Below are positions 16,301-24,012 of a DNA stretch of 46,859 nt, one piece after another. Within the stretch, counting starts at the first letter, position 1, and each line of letters starts with the position of its first letter. The notes under the pieces were generated by a model that was not told the DNA's origin, did not search any database, and worked only from the letters and a program-made list of their open reading frames with translations. Source of the stretch: Clostridia bacterium (lineage in GTDB: Bacteria > Bacillota > Clostridia > Oscillospirales > CAG-272); NCBI GenBank assembly GCA_017556745.1, contig JAFYMF010000003.1:1-46859 (forward strand), read 5' to 3'. Made by a program: the position numbers and the translations under genes.

Positions 16301-16779
16301 AAGGTTGCAGACCAGTCGCTGTATGGTGTGCCATACCAAGCACCGTATCGTGTGTAACCGTGACGTATGCCGTTTTGGTTTACCTCAAAGTTAAGTTTGC
16401 TTTCCGAATATCCAACCTGAGTTTTGGCAATACCGACCAAGTCCGTACCAAAATTTCCTGTAAAGGGATAATCTTCAAACATTTTCTGCCAATCAAGCTG
16501 TGATTCTATGTCAGCGGTTTCATCGGAATAACATTCAATCGTATGAACGTGTTCTGTCAGTTCACACGGAGTATCTCCGTTTATGCACGATTTATCGTGA
16601 GTATGCTCAATCGTACCGCAGTCGGCATCACCGGCTAACGTTAGACCGGGCTTGCGCAAAAACCAGAAAACATCCAAAGAAACTACGAGGGAGAGAACAA
16701 GCAGAATGGCAAGCATTCGCATTCTTCTGACTCGTTTTTTCTTTAGTCTCTTTAGGCCTTCACTTAAGATATCCTGCAC
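13384..16779 (-). CDS. Large pilus adhesin with inactive CHAP-like domain and LPATG signal
   Basis: About 1131 residues from the GTG at 16779, which has AAAGGAGGG 7-8 nt upstream; the ATG at 16797 would lie before that ribosome site. A basic N-terminus and membrane helix (about 22-44) form the signal. Two short Cys/His motifs follow, HTHDKSC and EHVHTIEC. A CHAP-like domain spans about 105-255, but its catalytic Cys is Ser (DWSATFVSFC) and its His is Thr (NTVGIVSEV). The large middle is beta-rich. A SpaA-like domain (about 1000-1080: GATFGLYNANGG, QELKAPLGYQL) precedes LPATG, a hydrophobic helix and an RRRKRGRR tail. It is probably the pilus tip protein. Ligand unknown. Confidence 0.85.
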   Translation of the reverse strand: MQDILSEGLKRLKKKRVRRMRMLAILLVLSLVVSLDVFWFLRKPGLTLAGDADCGTIEHTHDKSCINGDTPCELTEHVHTIECYSDETADIESQLDWQKMFEDYPFTGNFGTDLVGIAKTQVGYSESKLNFEVNQNGIRHGYTRYGAWYGTPYSDWSATFVSFCLHYSGAPPDKFPTNIGATSMAEQWKRLGKYVPVGQHTPVSGDLIFFKDNTVGIVSEVYSATMIVICGDIENSVKSSLLSLSDTSIAGFGLVGDFPTKESLLDITNGPAVFIFEGDTTISQIQRFSLRSSRAIIDLLPYLEANGGSYFFTLLDKNNQELPKDADGNYIVQAIAGYKLTISFNSPEGFFPGTYQYQVPNGLMVDGGEGTFILTDGTNVGSWVVTDTGLITLVFNEHMNSRTDITISATLGIHFPEQEDPIDFDGKITVTVEKPPPQSNPTYVNKWGNQGGIPGSNGTDPNKIYWGIEIIGNKDSQIPGSILTDHIIDGQWSKTHRFTESDIANGLSFGAASPDGNWHNWVVTADDPHLIWTETEWTYKMPKTATCEWCGEIELGNEGWYYYINYSSTPNPENTAGTFGYENDATIDGAYGYSWVNFTHSEAYGEIVKNGYFTSDADGGGFLWEFKATVPGRQEENRADYHWYIMDNMKLLDSSGQAVGLVENDAHLATVMVTYNGATFEVPRVQDATANDLFAWDNGWSSTENGVNHGREFNLLTRCQCTKDTCHWEGGCGEYWYQKENGTYATNGFCQCWTIQENVTFTFVYRTKDLSIIENYGGYGYQVQNIAELFYIPDGAVGGASVSRSEAIVPIPGLFKKELTHDFDGYTANYKVTINEAKLVLTDGSPLKIHDVMTDTLAYISGSLVITAEDATGNVATLQHGVDYTVAYDGTGNQTDQSGKEVHVLDITILRPQPVMYTLDYDATLVLPKVVTGGIKYTNSATITLWGEDITDNTVEKVHADINIAAKSYKVEMFKTSALTGEPLGGATFGLYNANGGLITTEVTDDKGQLLFQTNIIEGIILREHVLYYMQELKAPLGYQLDDTKYWFCFCDDAGDWCETCNEVLAGIDATRIPFEQIGKVNATNQLMDYDLPATGGPGVYPLILVSVLFIVTPLVYRFIRRRKRGRRGEG

Positions 16780-16817
16780 GTCTCTCCCTCCTTTCATTTA
16801 AGTAATTTTAAGCGTTT

Positions 16818-17408
16818 TTAGTAAACGAATCCAAATTTGGGCAACGGCCAGACTCTTATAAAGACCTTTCCGATAATATCATCCCTTGAAATTGCCCCAA
16901 TCACTGAGTTTCGACTATCCACCGAATTAGAGCGTCTGTCACCTAATACAAAATAACTTGTACCCGGCACCTTATATGGGAATTCCAAGTCGCAATCTCC
17001 AAGACCCTTATCTGTTACATAAGGTTCATCAAGTAACTCTCCATTCACATATACATTACCATCGGCATCAATAGCCACCTCATCTTCAGGCAATGCTATC
17101 ACTCGTTTTAGTAAAATCTTTCCTTGATAATAAAAACCAACCAAGTCGCCCCGTTCAAACTTCTTTGTTTTTAAAAGAACAACAATTTCATCATGTTCCA
17201 GCGTAGGTGACATACTATCACCTGAAATTTGGAGGATCGGCAAAAACAAAGTTGTAATTAAAACAGCAACTGCGGCTACTACCAAAAGTACAGAAATCGT
17301 ACCTCGAAGAGCTTGGCGATAATATGTTCCTCTCCGTATACGCTTGCGCTCACTTTGAATTTCTGTTAACGAGGGAACATGAACCAGTTTTACGTGTTTA
17401 TTAGCCAT
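16818..17408 (-). CDS. Type I signal peptidase of the pilus locus
   Basis: 196 residues with one N-terminal membrane helix (about 34-56). The catalytic Ser is in SGDSMSPTLEHDEIV and the catalytic Lys in LLKRVIALPEDEV; the conserved GDRRSNSVDSR box also occurs. All residues for activity are present, unlike SipA-type pilus chaperones that have lost them. It probably trims the pilin signal peptides before sortase assembly. It overlaps the coiled-coil gene upstream by 8 bp and is followed by the adhesin, a common order in Gram-positive pilus clusters. Confidence 0.92.
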   Translation of the reverse strand: MANKHVKLVHVPSLTEIQSERKRIRRGTYYRQALRGTISVLLVVAAVAVLITTLFLPILQISGDSMSPTLEHDEIVVLLKTKKFERGDLVGFYYQGKILLKRVIALPEDEVAIDADGNVYVNGELLDEPYVTDKGLGDCDLEFPYKVPGTSYFVLGDRRSNSVDSRNSVIGAISRDDIIGKVFIRVWPLPKFGFVY

Positions 17409-17847
17409 TTTCTACTTCCTCGCACAGTTCCGGTTTATTTACTGCAAGCACAGTGTTTTGCTCTCTAAGTTTTTGATACTTTTCGTTTTCATCTTTACAA
17501 GCAGATTTCAACGCATTAAGTTTTTTTTCACCATCTTCGAGTATTTCTTTAACCTTTTTCTCAGCATCCTCAATCTTTTTTGCGCACTCTTTTTGTGCAT
17601 TTTCCTTCATCAAGGAAATTTCGCGCAAATAAAGATCAGCTGCCATTTGTGCATCAGAAAACACATTTGTTACAGCCATAGCCGCATCGGCAATAGAGCC
17701 GGCTGCAGAAACACGAATTCTCTTATCTTGGAGTTCGTTCTTAAGTGACTCTATTTCTTCTTGCATTCTCTGCTCGTTTTTCTTCAACTGATAGATAATA
17801 TCAACAAGTTCACGACGACTTAAGCGCTTCAATTCTTTGTTTATCAT
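17401..17847 (-). CDS. Coiled-coil protein of the pilus locus
   Basis: 148 residues with no membrane segment or enzyme motif. Residues 1-42 begin with LKRLSRRELVDIIYQLKKNE and form a charged helix. A second long helix spans about 78-135 (EISLMKENAQKECAKKIEDA and on, rich in Glu and Lys), broken by an Ala-rich SAAGSIADAAMAVTNVFSDA. DivIVA-like or scaffold proteins look like this, but I do not assign a family. It overlaps the regulator upstream by 4 bp and the signal peptidase downstream by 8 bp. It may organise the assembly site. Confidence 0.7.
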   Translation of the reverse strand: MINKELKRLSRRELVDIIYQLKKNEQRMQEEIESLKNELQDKRIRVSAAGSIADAAMAVTNVFSDAQMAADLYLREISLMKENAQKECAKKIEDAEKKVKEILEDGEKKLNALKSACKDENEKYQKLREQNTVLAVNKPELCEEVENG

Positions 17848-18230
17848 GCGTTTGCCTCTTCGTAATCAAGGATTTCACCGGCTACTAATATTCTTTCGTG
17901 TAATTTTTTCACATTATTTTTGGTACAACGTTCATACTCAATGTCCAAAACAGTCTTAAGTCTATGCATGGCCTGTTCATCCAGTGCGTCAAGCATAGTA
18001 CAAATCTCATAACAATGTTCATTAAACACAGTAATATCCACATCATAAACCTGCTTCAGATTAAGCAAATTACAAATCTTAATAACCGTCTTGTAAGATG
18101 TACCACCAATCCCTTTAGACAGTGCATTGGAAAGCGTGCTGTACGGAATTCCACTCGTTCCAGAAAACTTCCGAACACTCTTATATTGCTTTTGTATTTC
18201 AGTTTTAACAAGTTGTGTAATATCCTTCAA
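17844..18230 (-). CDS. XRE-like transcription regulator of the pilus operon
   Basis: 128 residues from a TTG start; a GAAAGG ribosome site lies about 12 nt upstream, slightly far. A helix-turn-helix is visible at about 18-55: KFSGTSGIPYSTLSNALSKG with TSYKTVIKICNLLNL. The remainder is helical (YEICTMLDALDEQAMHRLKT). It is the first gene of the leftward pilus operon and overlaps the next by 4 bp, so it probably controls its own operon. Repeated CACCAA half-sites upstream are candidate binding sites. Confidence 0.75.
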   Translation of the reverse strand: MKDITQLVKTEIQKQYKSVRKFSGTSGIPYSTLSNALSKGIGGTSYKTVIKICNLLNLKQVYDVDITVFNEHCYEICTMLDALDEQAMHRLKTVLDIEYERCTKNNVKKLHERILVAGEILDYEEANA

Positions 18231-18262
18231 TATAGAACTCTACCTTTCTACACTTTTCAACA

Positions 18263-18330
18263 TTTCACCAATTATTAATCATAACACCAAAAAGCGACAA
18301 TTACAATATACATTAACGAAATTTGGTGAA
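18263..18330 (-). promoter_or_regulatory. Operator-like CACCAA repeats upstream of the pilus operon
   Basis: TTCACCAA at 18264-18271 and its inverse TTGGTGAA at 18323-18330 flank a third half-site AACACCAA (18283-18290). A weak minus-strand promoter, TTGTCG (18295-18300) with TAATAA 17 bp on, lies between them. The spacing suits binding by the XRE-like regulator, but that is inference. The rest of 18331-18562 shows nothing I can name. Confidence 0.4.
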
Positions 18331-18562
18331 TTTTTACCTCATTATGTATGATAAAATCAAATCATTAAAAAAAAGTAACCACAGGAAGAATTTAATCCCT
18401 CTGCGGCGATACCTTCGGCAGTCGGGAATATCCAAAGAACAGATGGATTTGCCACGTATTATAAAAAGCAATGTTTCACACTACTTTATTTCCACTTTTA
18501 CGCTACGCTGTAACAATATTTCAGCATTTTGAAAATACAGTAAATTACTGTTATATTTTTTA

Positions 18563-18591
18563 TTTACAAATCATTTCCTGTTTGTTATAAT
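18563..18591 (+). promoter_or_regulatory. Promoter of peptidase T
   Basis: -35 TTTACA (18563-18568), 17-bp spacer, -10 TATAAT (18586-18591). The pepT start lies 33 bp further, with AAGGAAAGG before the ATG. Confidence 0.75.
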
Positions 18592-18624
18592 TTAAAAAAA
18601 GCAAAAAAGGAAAGGTACCGAAAA

Positions 18625-19827
18625 ATGACAGTAGCTGAAAGATTTTTGAAATACATATCCTTTGGAACTACTTCAGACGAAAACTCCGAGTCCTGCCCGT
18701 CCACCGCATGTCAGTTGATTTTAGGTAATTTTCTTGCCGATGAGCTGAGGAGTATTGGCCTCAGCGAGGTTGAGATAGATGAAAACGGCTACGTTTATGG
18801 AGTGTTGCCGGCATCGTCAGGAAGAGAAAGTGACCCTTCCATCGGTTTTATTGCCCATATGGATACAAGTAACGCCGTCAAAGGCGACAATATAACCCCC
18901 CGTACCATTCGTTACAATGGTGGGGATATTCAGCTCAGTGACACTGTGAGCATCACCGTTAAGGACTTTCCGTATCTTGAAAAATATGTAGGCTGTGATA
19001 TTATTACAACCGACGGTACTACTCTTCTCGGTGCGGATGACAAGGCGGGAATTGCCGAGATCCTTACCGCCTGCGAGTACCTTATATCTCATCCCGAGAT
19101 AAGTCATCCGAGAATCGCTGTAGGCATTACGCCTGACGAGGAGATCGGCCGAGGTGCGGACAGATTTGATGTCAGCCGATTTGCTTGCGATTGGGCATAC
19201 ACAGTTGACGGCGGTGAGCTCGGTGAGATAGAATATGAGAACTTTAACGCCGCATCTGCAAAGATAACTGTTCACGGTGTTAACATTCACCCCGGCAGTG
19301 CAAAAAACAAGATGAAAAACGCCTCTCTCCTTGCTGCGGAATTCATAAATATGCTTCCCAAAGCCGAAACACCGTCACATACAGAGGGATATGAAGGTTT
19401 CTATCATCTTTGCGGCATGGAGGGTGACGAGACACAGGCGAAGTTGATGTACATCATCCGTGATCATTCCATGAGCAAATTTCTGAAGCGTAAGGCATTC
19501 GTAAAAAATCTCGTAACTTACCTCAATGGGGTTTACGGCAAAGGAACATTTGAAGCAGAGATAAGTGACAGCTATTACAACATGAAGGAAAAGATACTAC
19601 CATTCATGCATATTGTAGACAATGCGGTAAATGCAATGAAATCCTGCGGTGTTGAGCCGATAATTGTTCCCATACGCGGTGGTACTGACGGTGCGAGACT
19701 TTCATTTGAGGGTCTTCCCTGTCCTAATCTTTCCACAGGCGGTGCTAACTTCCACGGCGTTCACGAGTTTATACCGGTTCAGTCAATGGAGAAAATGGTT
19801 GATGTACTGATAAAATTAATGCAATAA
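18625..19827 (+). CDS. pepT: Peptidase T (tripeptide aminopeptidase)
   Basis: 400 residues, the expected length. It removes the N-terminal residue of tripeptides in the cytoplasm. Metal and catalytic residues of the M20 family are visible: His78 and Asp80 in IAHMDTS, the GADDKAGIAEI loop with Asp138/139, the Glu pair at 172-173 in PDEEIGRGAD, Asp195 in YTVDGGELG, and a late His in NFHGVHEFIP. The lid sequence ITVHGVNIHPGSAKNKM is typical. It has its own promoter and terminator, so it is a single-gene unit. Confidence 0.95.
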   Translation: MTVAERFLKYISFGTTSDENSESCPSTACQLILGNFLADELRSIGLSEVEIDENGYVYGVLPASSGRESDPSIGFIAHMDTSNAVKGDNITPRTIRYNGGDIQLSDTVSITVKDFPYLEKYVGCDIITTDGTTLLGADDKAGIAEILTACEYLISHPEISHPRIAVGITPDEEIGRGADRFDVSRFACDWAYTVDGGELGEIEYENFNAASAKITVHGVNIHPGSAKNKMKNASLLAAEFINMLPKAETPSHTEGYEGFYHLCGMEGDETQAKLMYIIRDHSMSKFLKRKAFVKNLVTYLNGVYGKGTFEAEISDSYYNMKEKILPFMHIVDNAVNAMKSCGVEPIIVPIRGGTDGARLSFEGLPCPNLSTGGANFHGVHEFIPVQSMEKMVDVLIKLMQ

Positions 19828-19840
19828 AGATAAGGTAAGG

Positions 19841-19887
19841 AAACGTCAATTTGAACAAGAAAATTGACGTTTCTTTGTTTTATTTTT
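19841..19887 (+). terminator. Terminator after pepT
   Basis: A perfect 12-bp stem (19841-19852 with 19861-19872), 8-nt loop, followed by CTTTGTTTTATTTTT. It is nearly symmetrical and could serve both strands. Confidence 0.85.
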
Positions 19888-19910
19888 CCTATTACTTGGT
19901 GGAGATATTC

Positions 19911-19942
19911 ACAATTAATTGTTACAATATGTATATATACAT
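19911..19942 (+). promoter_or_regulatory. Two adjacent palindromes before the DUF1538 operon
   Basis: ACAATTAATTGT (19911-19922) and ATGTATATATACAT (19929-19942) are perfect palindromes of 12 and 14 bp, with centres 19 bp apart. They lie 70-100 bp upstream of the first gene and may bind a dimeric regulator or overlap the promoter. No binding protein can be named. Confidence 0.4.
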
Positions 19943-20011
19943 GTATTTTGTGTTTATCCGGTATAGGTAAACTACTTATTTAACGTTTTTTATTCGGGCA
20001 GGTGATTATAA

Positions 20012-21535
20012 TTGAAGGTATTATGGGATAAGATCAAGGAGGCATTGATCTCTGCACTTCCTATAACTCTCATCGTGTATCTTGTTTCATTTCTCCCCGG
20101 TTTTTCTTTCAGCCGCGTGGAGCTTATGAGCTTTACTGTCGGTGCGATACTGCTTATTCTGGGAATCGGACTTTTCAATCTGGGGGCAGATATTGCTATG
20201 ACTCCTATGGGTACCCACGTTGGTGCCGGTCTGTCAAAACAAAAGACCATCGGACTTTTGCTTGCGGTATGCTTTGTTCTCGGTATGTTGATAACAATTG
20301 CAGAACCGGATCTTCAGGTTCTTGCAAACCAGGTAAGCTCTGTTATGAACGGTAAGCTGCTGATATATACCGTGGGCTTTGGAGTCGGTGCGTTTTTGAT
20401 AGTTGCTATTCTCCGTATCGTATTCAAACGCCGTCTTTCGGCTATTCTGATGCTTTTCTATATGCTACTCTTCTCGCTTGCACTTATGCTGGCTGTAAAT
20501 GAAAATTTAGATCTGCTTCCCATGGCTTTCGACTCCGGCGGTGTAACAACCGGTCCCATTACAGTTCCCTTTATAATGGCATTGGGTGTAGGTATATCCA
20601 GTGTTCTCGGTGACAGACACAGTCAGGAAAACAGCTTTGGTCTGGTTTCTCTTTGTTCCATCGGACCAATTCTTGCAGTGCTCGTGCTTGGTCTCTTTGC
20701 ACGTAACGATTTAAGCTACAGCGTAAACTACGGATCGGTGGAAAGCAATATTTTAAAGGCATATATGACCAATGCCGGACACGTTGCAAAGGAGGTTGCC
20801 ATTGCACTTGGGCTTATCGTTGTATTCTTCCTTTTCTGTCAGATATTCTTTTTAAAGCTCCCAAAACGTCAGCTTCACAGAATCGCGATAGGTGTTATAT
20901 TCACATATATTGGCCTTGTTATGTTTTTGACAGGTGTAAACGTCGGATACATGCCTATCGGTTATAAAATGGGCAGTCAGATGTCTTTGCTCCATCCCGC
21001 TCTGCTCACCGGACTCGGTCTTGTAATGGGTGTTCTCGTAGTTCTGGCTGAGCCTGCAATTCACGTGCTTAATGCCCAGGTCGAAGATGTTACCGGCGGT
21101 TACGTGAAAAAGCGATCCATGATGGTCGGCCTTTGTACCGGCGTTGGTGTGGCAATTGCACTGAGTGTTATTCGCATTATCTTTGACTTCTCTCTCGTAT
21201 ATTACGTAATTCCCGGATATTTTATCTCCTTGGCACTTTCTCTCTTTGTTCCACCGGTTTATACCGCGATCGCATTTGACTCCGGTGGAGTCGCAAGCGG
21301 TCCCATGACATCGGGATTCATTCTCCCCTTTGCTGTCGGTGTGTGCGTATCTCTTCAGGGAGAAAACGCGGTTCTCAGAGACGGTTTCGGTGTGGTAGCA
21401 CTGGTAGCTATGACTCCTCTGATCACCATACAGATTCTCGGATTTAAAGCGATCATTTCCAATAAGATCAAGGAAAGACGCGCAATGAGACGTATTCTCG
21501 CGGCAGATGATGAACAGATCATCAATTTTATATAA
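20012..21535 (+). CDS. DUF1538 membrane protein, predicted transporter
   Basis: 507 residues, about 12 membrane segments, from a TTG start with AGGTGA upstream. The protein is a tandem duplication with a repeat of about 250 residues. FNLGADIAMTPMGTHVG (55-71) recurs as FLTGVNVGYMPIGYKMG (305-321), AEP at 97 recurs at 346, and FDSGGVTTGP (173-182) recurs as FDSGGVASGP (422-431). DUF1538 proteins are uncharacterised but often encoded with PII-like proteins, as here. The FDSGG loops would make a good substrate or ion site. Likely a transporter gated by the two downstream regulators; substrate unknown. Confidence 0.88.
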   Translation: MKVLWDKIKEALISALPITLIVYLVSFLPGFSFSRVELMSFTVGAILLILGIGLFNLGADIAMTPMGTHVGAGLSKQKTIGLLLAVCFVLGMLITIAEPDLQVLANQVSSVMNGKLLIYTVGFGVGAFLIVAILRIVFKRRLSAILMLFYMLLFSLALMLAVNENLDLLPMAFDSGGVTTGPITVPFIMALGVGISSVLGDRHSQENSFGLVSLCSIGPILAVLVLGLFARNDLSYSVNYGSVESNILKAYMTNAGHVAKEVAIALGLIVVFFLFCQIFFLKLPKRQLHRIAIGVIFTYIGLVMFLTGVNVGYMPIGYKMGSQMSLLHPALLTGLGLVMGVLVVLAEPAIHVLNAQVEDVTGGYVKKRSMMVGLCTGVGVAIALSVIRIIFDFSLVYYVIPGYFISLALSLFVPPVYTAIAFDSGGVASGPMTSGFILPFAVGVCVSLQGENAVLRDGFGVVALVAMTPLITIQILGFKAIISNKIKERRAMRRILAADDEQIINFI

Positions 21536-21547
21536 GGAGGCAAGGTT

Positions 21548-21916
21548 ATGGCAAACACCATAAATGAATCGGCTATTAAAAAGCTAAAGCTGGTAATCAC
21601 GGTAATTGACCGTGCTAAAGCAGAGTTCTATGTAGACGTGTTCAACCAGTTTGAAGTAAATTTCCATATGGTGACCGGCGGTAAGGGTACCGCAACCTCC
21701 GAATTGGTAGATATGTTTGGACTTAATATCAACAAGGCCGTAATCATGAGTGTTGTACGCGAAGATATAATAGACGATATTATGAAATGCCTTGAAAACA
21801 AATTTAAGACCATACGTAACGGCAAGGGTATTGCAGTAGCTATCCCCCTTTCCGGAGTTATCGGCGTAAATATGTATCAGTTCCTGAGCAATAACAAGCA
21901 TGGCAAGGAGGATTAA
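21548..21916 (+). CDS. PII-like regulatory protein (first)
   Basis: 122 residues with the PII ferredoxin-like pattern: KLKLVITVIDRAKAEFYVDV, a Gly-rich TGGKGTATSELVDMFG where the T-loop starts, SVVREDIIDDIMKCL and GIAVAIPLSGVIGV. There is no clear uridylylated Tyr in the T-loop, so control by nucleotide or metabolite binding is more likely than by GlnD-like modification. GGAGG lies 8 nt before the ATG. It is 12 bp after DUF1538 and 3 bp before the second PII-like gene. Probably binds the transporter, as GlnK binds AmtB. Confidence 0.8.
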   Translation: MANTINESAIKKLKLVITVIDRAKAEFYVDVFNQFEVNFHMVTGGKGTATSELVDMFGLNINKAVIMSVVREDIIDDIMKCLENKFKTIRNGKGIAVAIPLSGVIGVNMYQFLSNNKHGKED

Positions 21917-21919
21917 AAA

Positions 21920-22267
21920 ATGACTACAAATAATCATGAAGCAATTTTTGCTATCGTTAACGCAGGCTATGCAGAGGACGCTATGGCTGTTGCCAGAGAG
22001 CAGGGTGCACGCGGCGGTACTATAATAAGTGGCCGCGGTGTAGCCAAAGAAAACGAGGCGGTATTTTTTGGAATTACCATTCACGAAGAAAAAGAGATTC
22101 TGATGATAGTAGTAGAAAAGGATATTCGTGACGGTGTGCTCCACGCCCTCTATAAACAGATGGGTATGCAGCAAAAAGCACAGGGAATCGTATTTTCTCT
22201 GCCGGTTTCTGATGTTGCGGGGCTGGTTCAGTTACCGAATGATGACGAAAAGAAAAAACACAAATAA
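21920..22267 (+). CDS. PII-like regulatory protein (second)
   Basis: 115 residues. IFAIVNAGYAEDAMAVAREQ, then the T-loop region GARGGTIISGRGVAKENEAV, EILMIVVEKDIRDGVLHALY and GIVFSLPVSDVAGL follow the PII fold. The T-loop differs from the first protein, so the two may form separate trimers or a mixed one. AGGAGG precedes the ATG. The C-terminus is Lys-rich. Cotranscribed with DUF1538. Confidence 0.8.
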   Translation: MTTNNHEAIFAIVNAGYAEDAMAVAREQGARGGTIISGRGVAKENEAVFFGITIHEEKEILMIVVEKDIRDGVLHALYKQMGMQQKAQGIVFSLPVSDVAGLVQLPNDDEKKKHK

Positions 22268-22274
22268 TAAAAAT

Positions 22275-22310
22275 GGCGACCGTTTAAAACACGGTCGTCT
22301 TTTTTTTTGA
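22275..22310 (+). terminator. Terminator of the DUF1538-PII operon
   Basis: CGACCGT (22277-22283) pairs with ACGGTCG (22291-22297), 7-nt loop, followed by TCTTTTTTTTT. It begins 10 bp after the last stop codon. Confidence 0.85.
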
Positions 22311-22339
22311 AAATAAGCTTGTTTTATTTTTAAAATTCC

Positions 22340-22368
22340 TCGACAAATTTTGTTTTTAGGGGTATAAT
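22340..22368 (+). promoter_or_regulatory. Promoter of the ClC gene
   Basis: -35 TCGACA (22340-22345), 17-bp spacer and a perfect -10 TATAAT (22363-22368), 37 bp before the start codon. Confidence 0.7.
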
Positions 22369-22405
22369 ACAGTATCTACACTTTTCGTGGCTCAGAGGCA
22401 ATCAA

Positions 22406-24004
22406 ATGAAAGAAACAAAGAATAACTATAGATACAAAGAATATTTTGCAAACGTTATGCCCTGTATTTTCTATGGGGTGATATGCGGTGTTATTACCGG
22501 AGCTTTTACTTTCCTGTTTAAGCTGACAGCAAAGTGGGCGGAAGAGATTTCAAGATGGATCTATTCCCTATCCCGCGGTTCATGGATATTAATTACCGCT
22601 GTCTTTTTTGCCCTTACCATATTTGGATTTGGTATGGCATTTCTACACAAGAAGATTCCCGAGGTAAAAGGAGGCGGTATTCCGAGAAGCGAAGGTGTTC
22701 TGAGAGGTATGTTATCCTTCAGGTGGCTGAGAACCCTTGTCGGAACCTTCATCGGAAGCATGATGAGCTATATATGCGGTGTTCCCCTTGGCAGCGAGGG
22801 ACCTGCGGTGCTTATGGGTACTGCCATTGGCGGTATGTGCGGAGGTATCTCGAAAAACCGTTCTACCTGGAACAGATACGTTATGACCGGTGGTGCAGGT
22901 GCCGGATTTGCGGTAGCAACCGGAGCTCCTTTTTCCGGTATCCTCTTTGCACTCGAAGAAATACACAAGCGCTTTACTCCAATGCTTGTACTGATGGTTT
23001 CGGTATCGGTTGTGTCGGCTACATGTATCAACCGTCTTTTCTGTACACTTTTCGGTATCAATGCTTCCCTCTTTGATTTCGGTAAGCTTCCATCCCTTGA
23101 GCTTGGTCAGTTTGGATATCTGCTTCTCGGCGGACTGCTTGTAGCACTTGGAGTTGGTATATTTGATAGCTCTATAGCTCTTTTCAGCAAACTTACGGTA
23201 AAGTTAAATAAGTATTTTCACGGATATGTTAAAACAGTAGCGGTATTTATTATCACCGGACTTCTCGCTTTTCTCTTCGCAGATACGATTTACAGCGGTC
23301 ACGACATTATTCATCATTTAACAGAAAATAACAGATCTGTCATTTATCTCGTAATACTCGTAGTAATTCGTCTTGTAATGATGCTCCTTATTACCGACAG
23401 CGGTGTTACCGGAGGAATATTCATCCCAACCCTTGCTATCGGTGCATTAACAAGCGCGATTATTGCAAAGTTTCTTATCTTTATAGGAATGTCTCCTGAT
23501 ATATTCCCTGTTATCGTGATACTCGGAATGTGCGGTTTTATCGGAGGCACTCTCAGGGCTCCTCTCACTGCGACAGTACTTTTCGTTGAGCTGACAGAAA
23601 GTGCAGAAAACCTTTTCTTTGGTGCACTCCTGATATTTACAGTAAACGCAATAGTAACGCTTCTCGGTCAGACACCGTTTTATGATATGGCTCTCGAAAG
23701 GATGGAAGAAGCACAAAACGAAGGAAAAACACCGGTTATTGCATACTTTGAGATGCGGGTTTCCCGTGGTGCCTTTGTAATAGGAAAGACGGTCAGAGAC
23801 ATAATGTGGCCTGCCTCGGCGGTGGTAACAGGTGTTACACGTGCTGAAGAGTCAGAGGAAGACATGGACCACGATGGAGAGAAAAAGCTCCTTGAGGGTG
23901 ACACCGTGGTTCTGCGAGCCAAGTTCTATGACGAAAATGAGATCGTCTCTCTGCTCCATGGTCTTGTCGGTAAAGATCACGAAATAATACGCAAGGAAAT
24001 ATAG
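22406..24004 (+). CDS. ClC-type chloride/proton antiporter with TrkA-C-like tail
   Basis: 532 residues. The ClC signatures are present: KGGGIPRSEG (88-97), where the usual GSGIP Ser is Gly, GSEGP (129-133) with the gating Glu131, and ILFALEEIHKRF with the internal Glu. That pair of glutamates suggests an exchanger and not a channel. A Tyr occurs in TPFYDMALERM, where the central gate Tyr is expected. The last 75 residues (VIGKTVRDIMWP, EGDTVVLRAKF) look like a TrkA-C domain that may sense a nucleotide. It has its own promoter. The Ser to Gly change could alter anion choice, but chloride is still the default. Confidence 0.88.
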   Translation: MKETKNNYRYKEYFANVMPCIFYGVICGVITGAFTFLFKLTAKWAEEISRWIYSLSRGSWILITAVFFALTIFGFGMAFLHKKIPEVKGGGIPRSEGVLRGMLSFRWLRTLVGTFIGSMMSYICGVPLGSEGPAVLMGTAIGGMCGGISKNRSTWNRYVMTGGAGAGFAVATGAPFSGILFALEEIHKRFTPMLVLMVSVSVVSATCINRLFCTLFGINASLFDFGKLPSLELGQFGYLLLGGLLVALGVGIFDSSIALFSKLTVKLNKYFHGYVKTVAVFIITGLLAFLFADTIYSGHDIIHHLTENNRSVIYLVILVVIRLVMMLLITDSGVTGGIFIPTLAIGALTSAIIAKFLIFIGMSPDIFPVIVILGMCGFIGGTLRAPLTATVLFVELTESAENLFFGALLIFTVNAIVTLLGQTPFYDMALERMEEAQNEGKTPVIAYFEMRVSRGAFVIGKTVRDIMWPASAVVTGVTRAEESEEDMDHDGEKKLLEGDTVVLRAKFYDENEIVSLLHGLVGKDHEIIRKEI

Positions 24005-24012
24005 AAGTGATT

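Noticed and set aside
18323..18532. A 69-codon open frame on the plus strand upstream of pepT
   Set aside because: No ribosome site, no recognisable domain, and it begins inside the operator-like repeats. Possibly a gene remnant, but nothing supports it.
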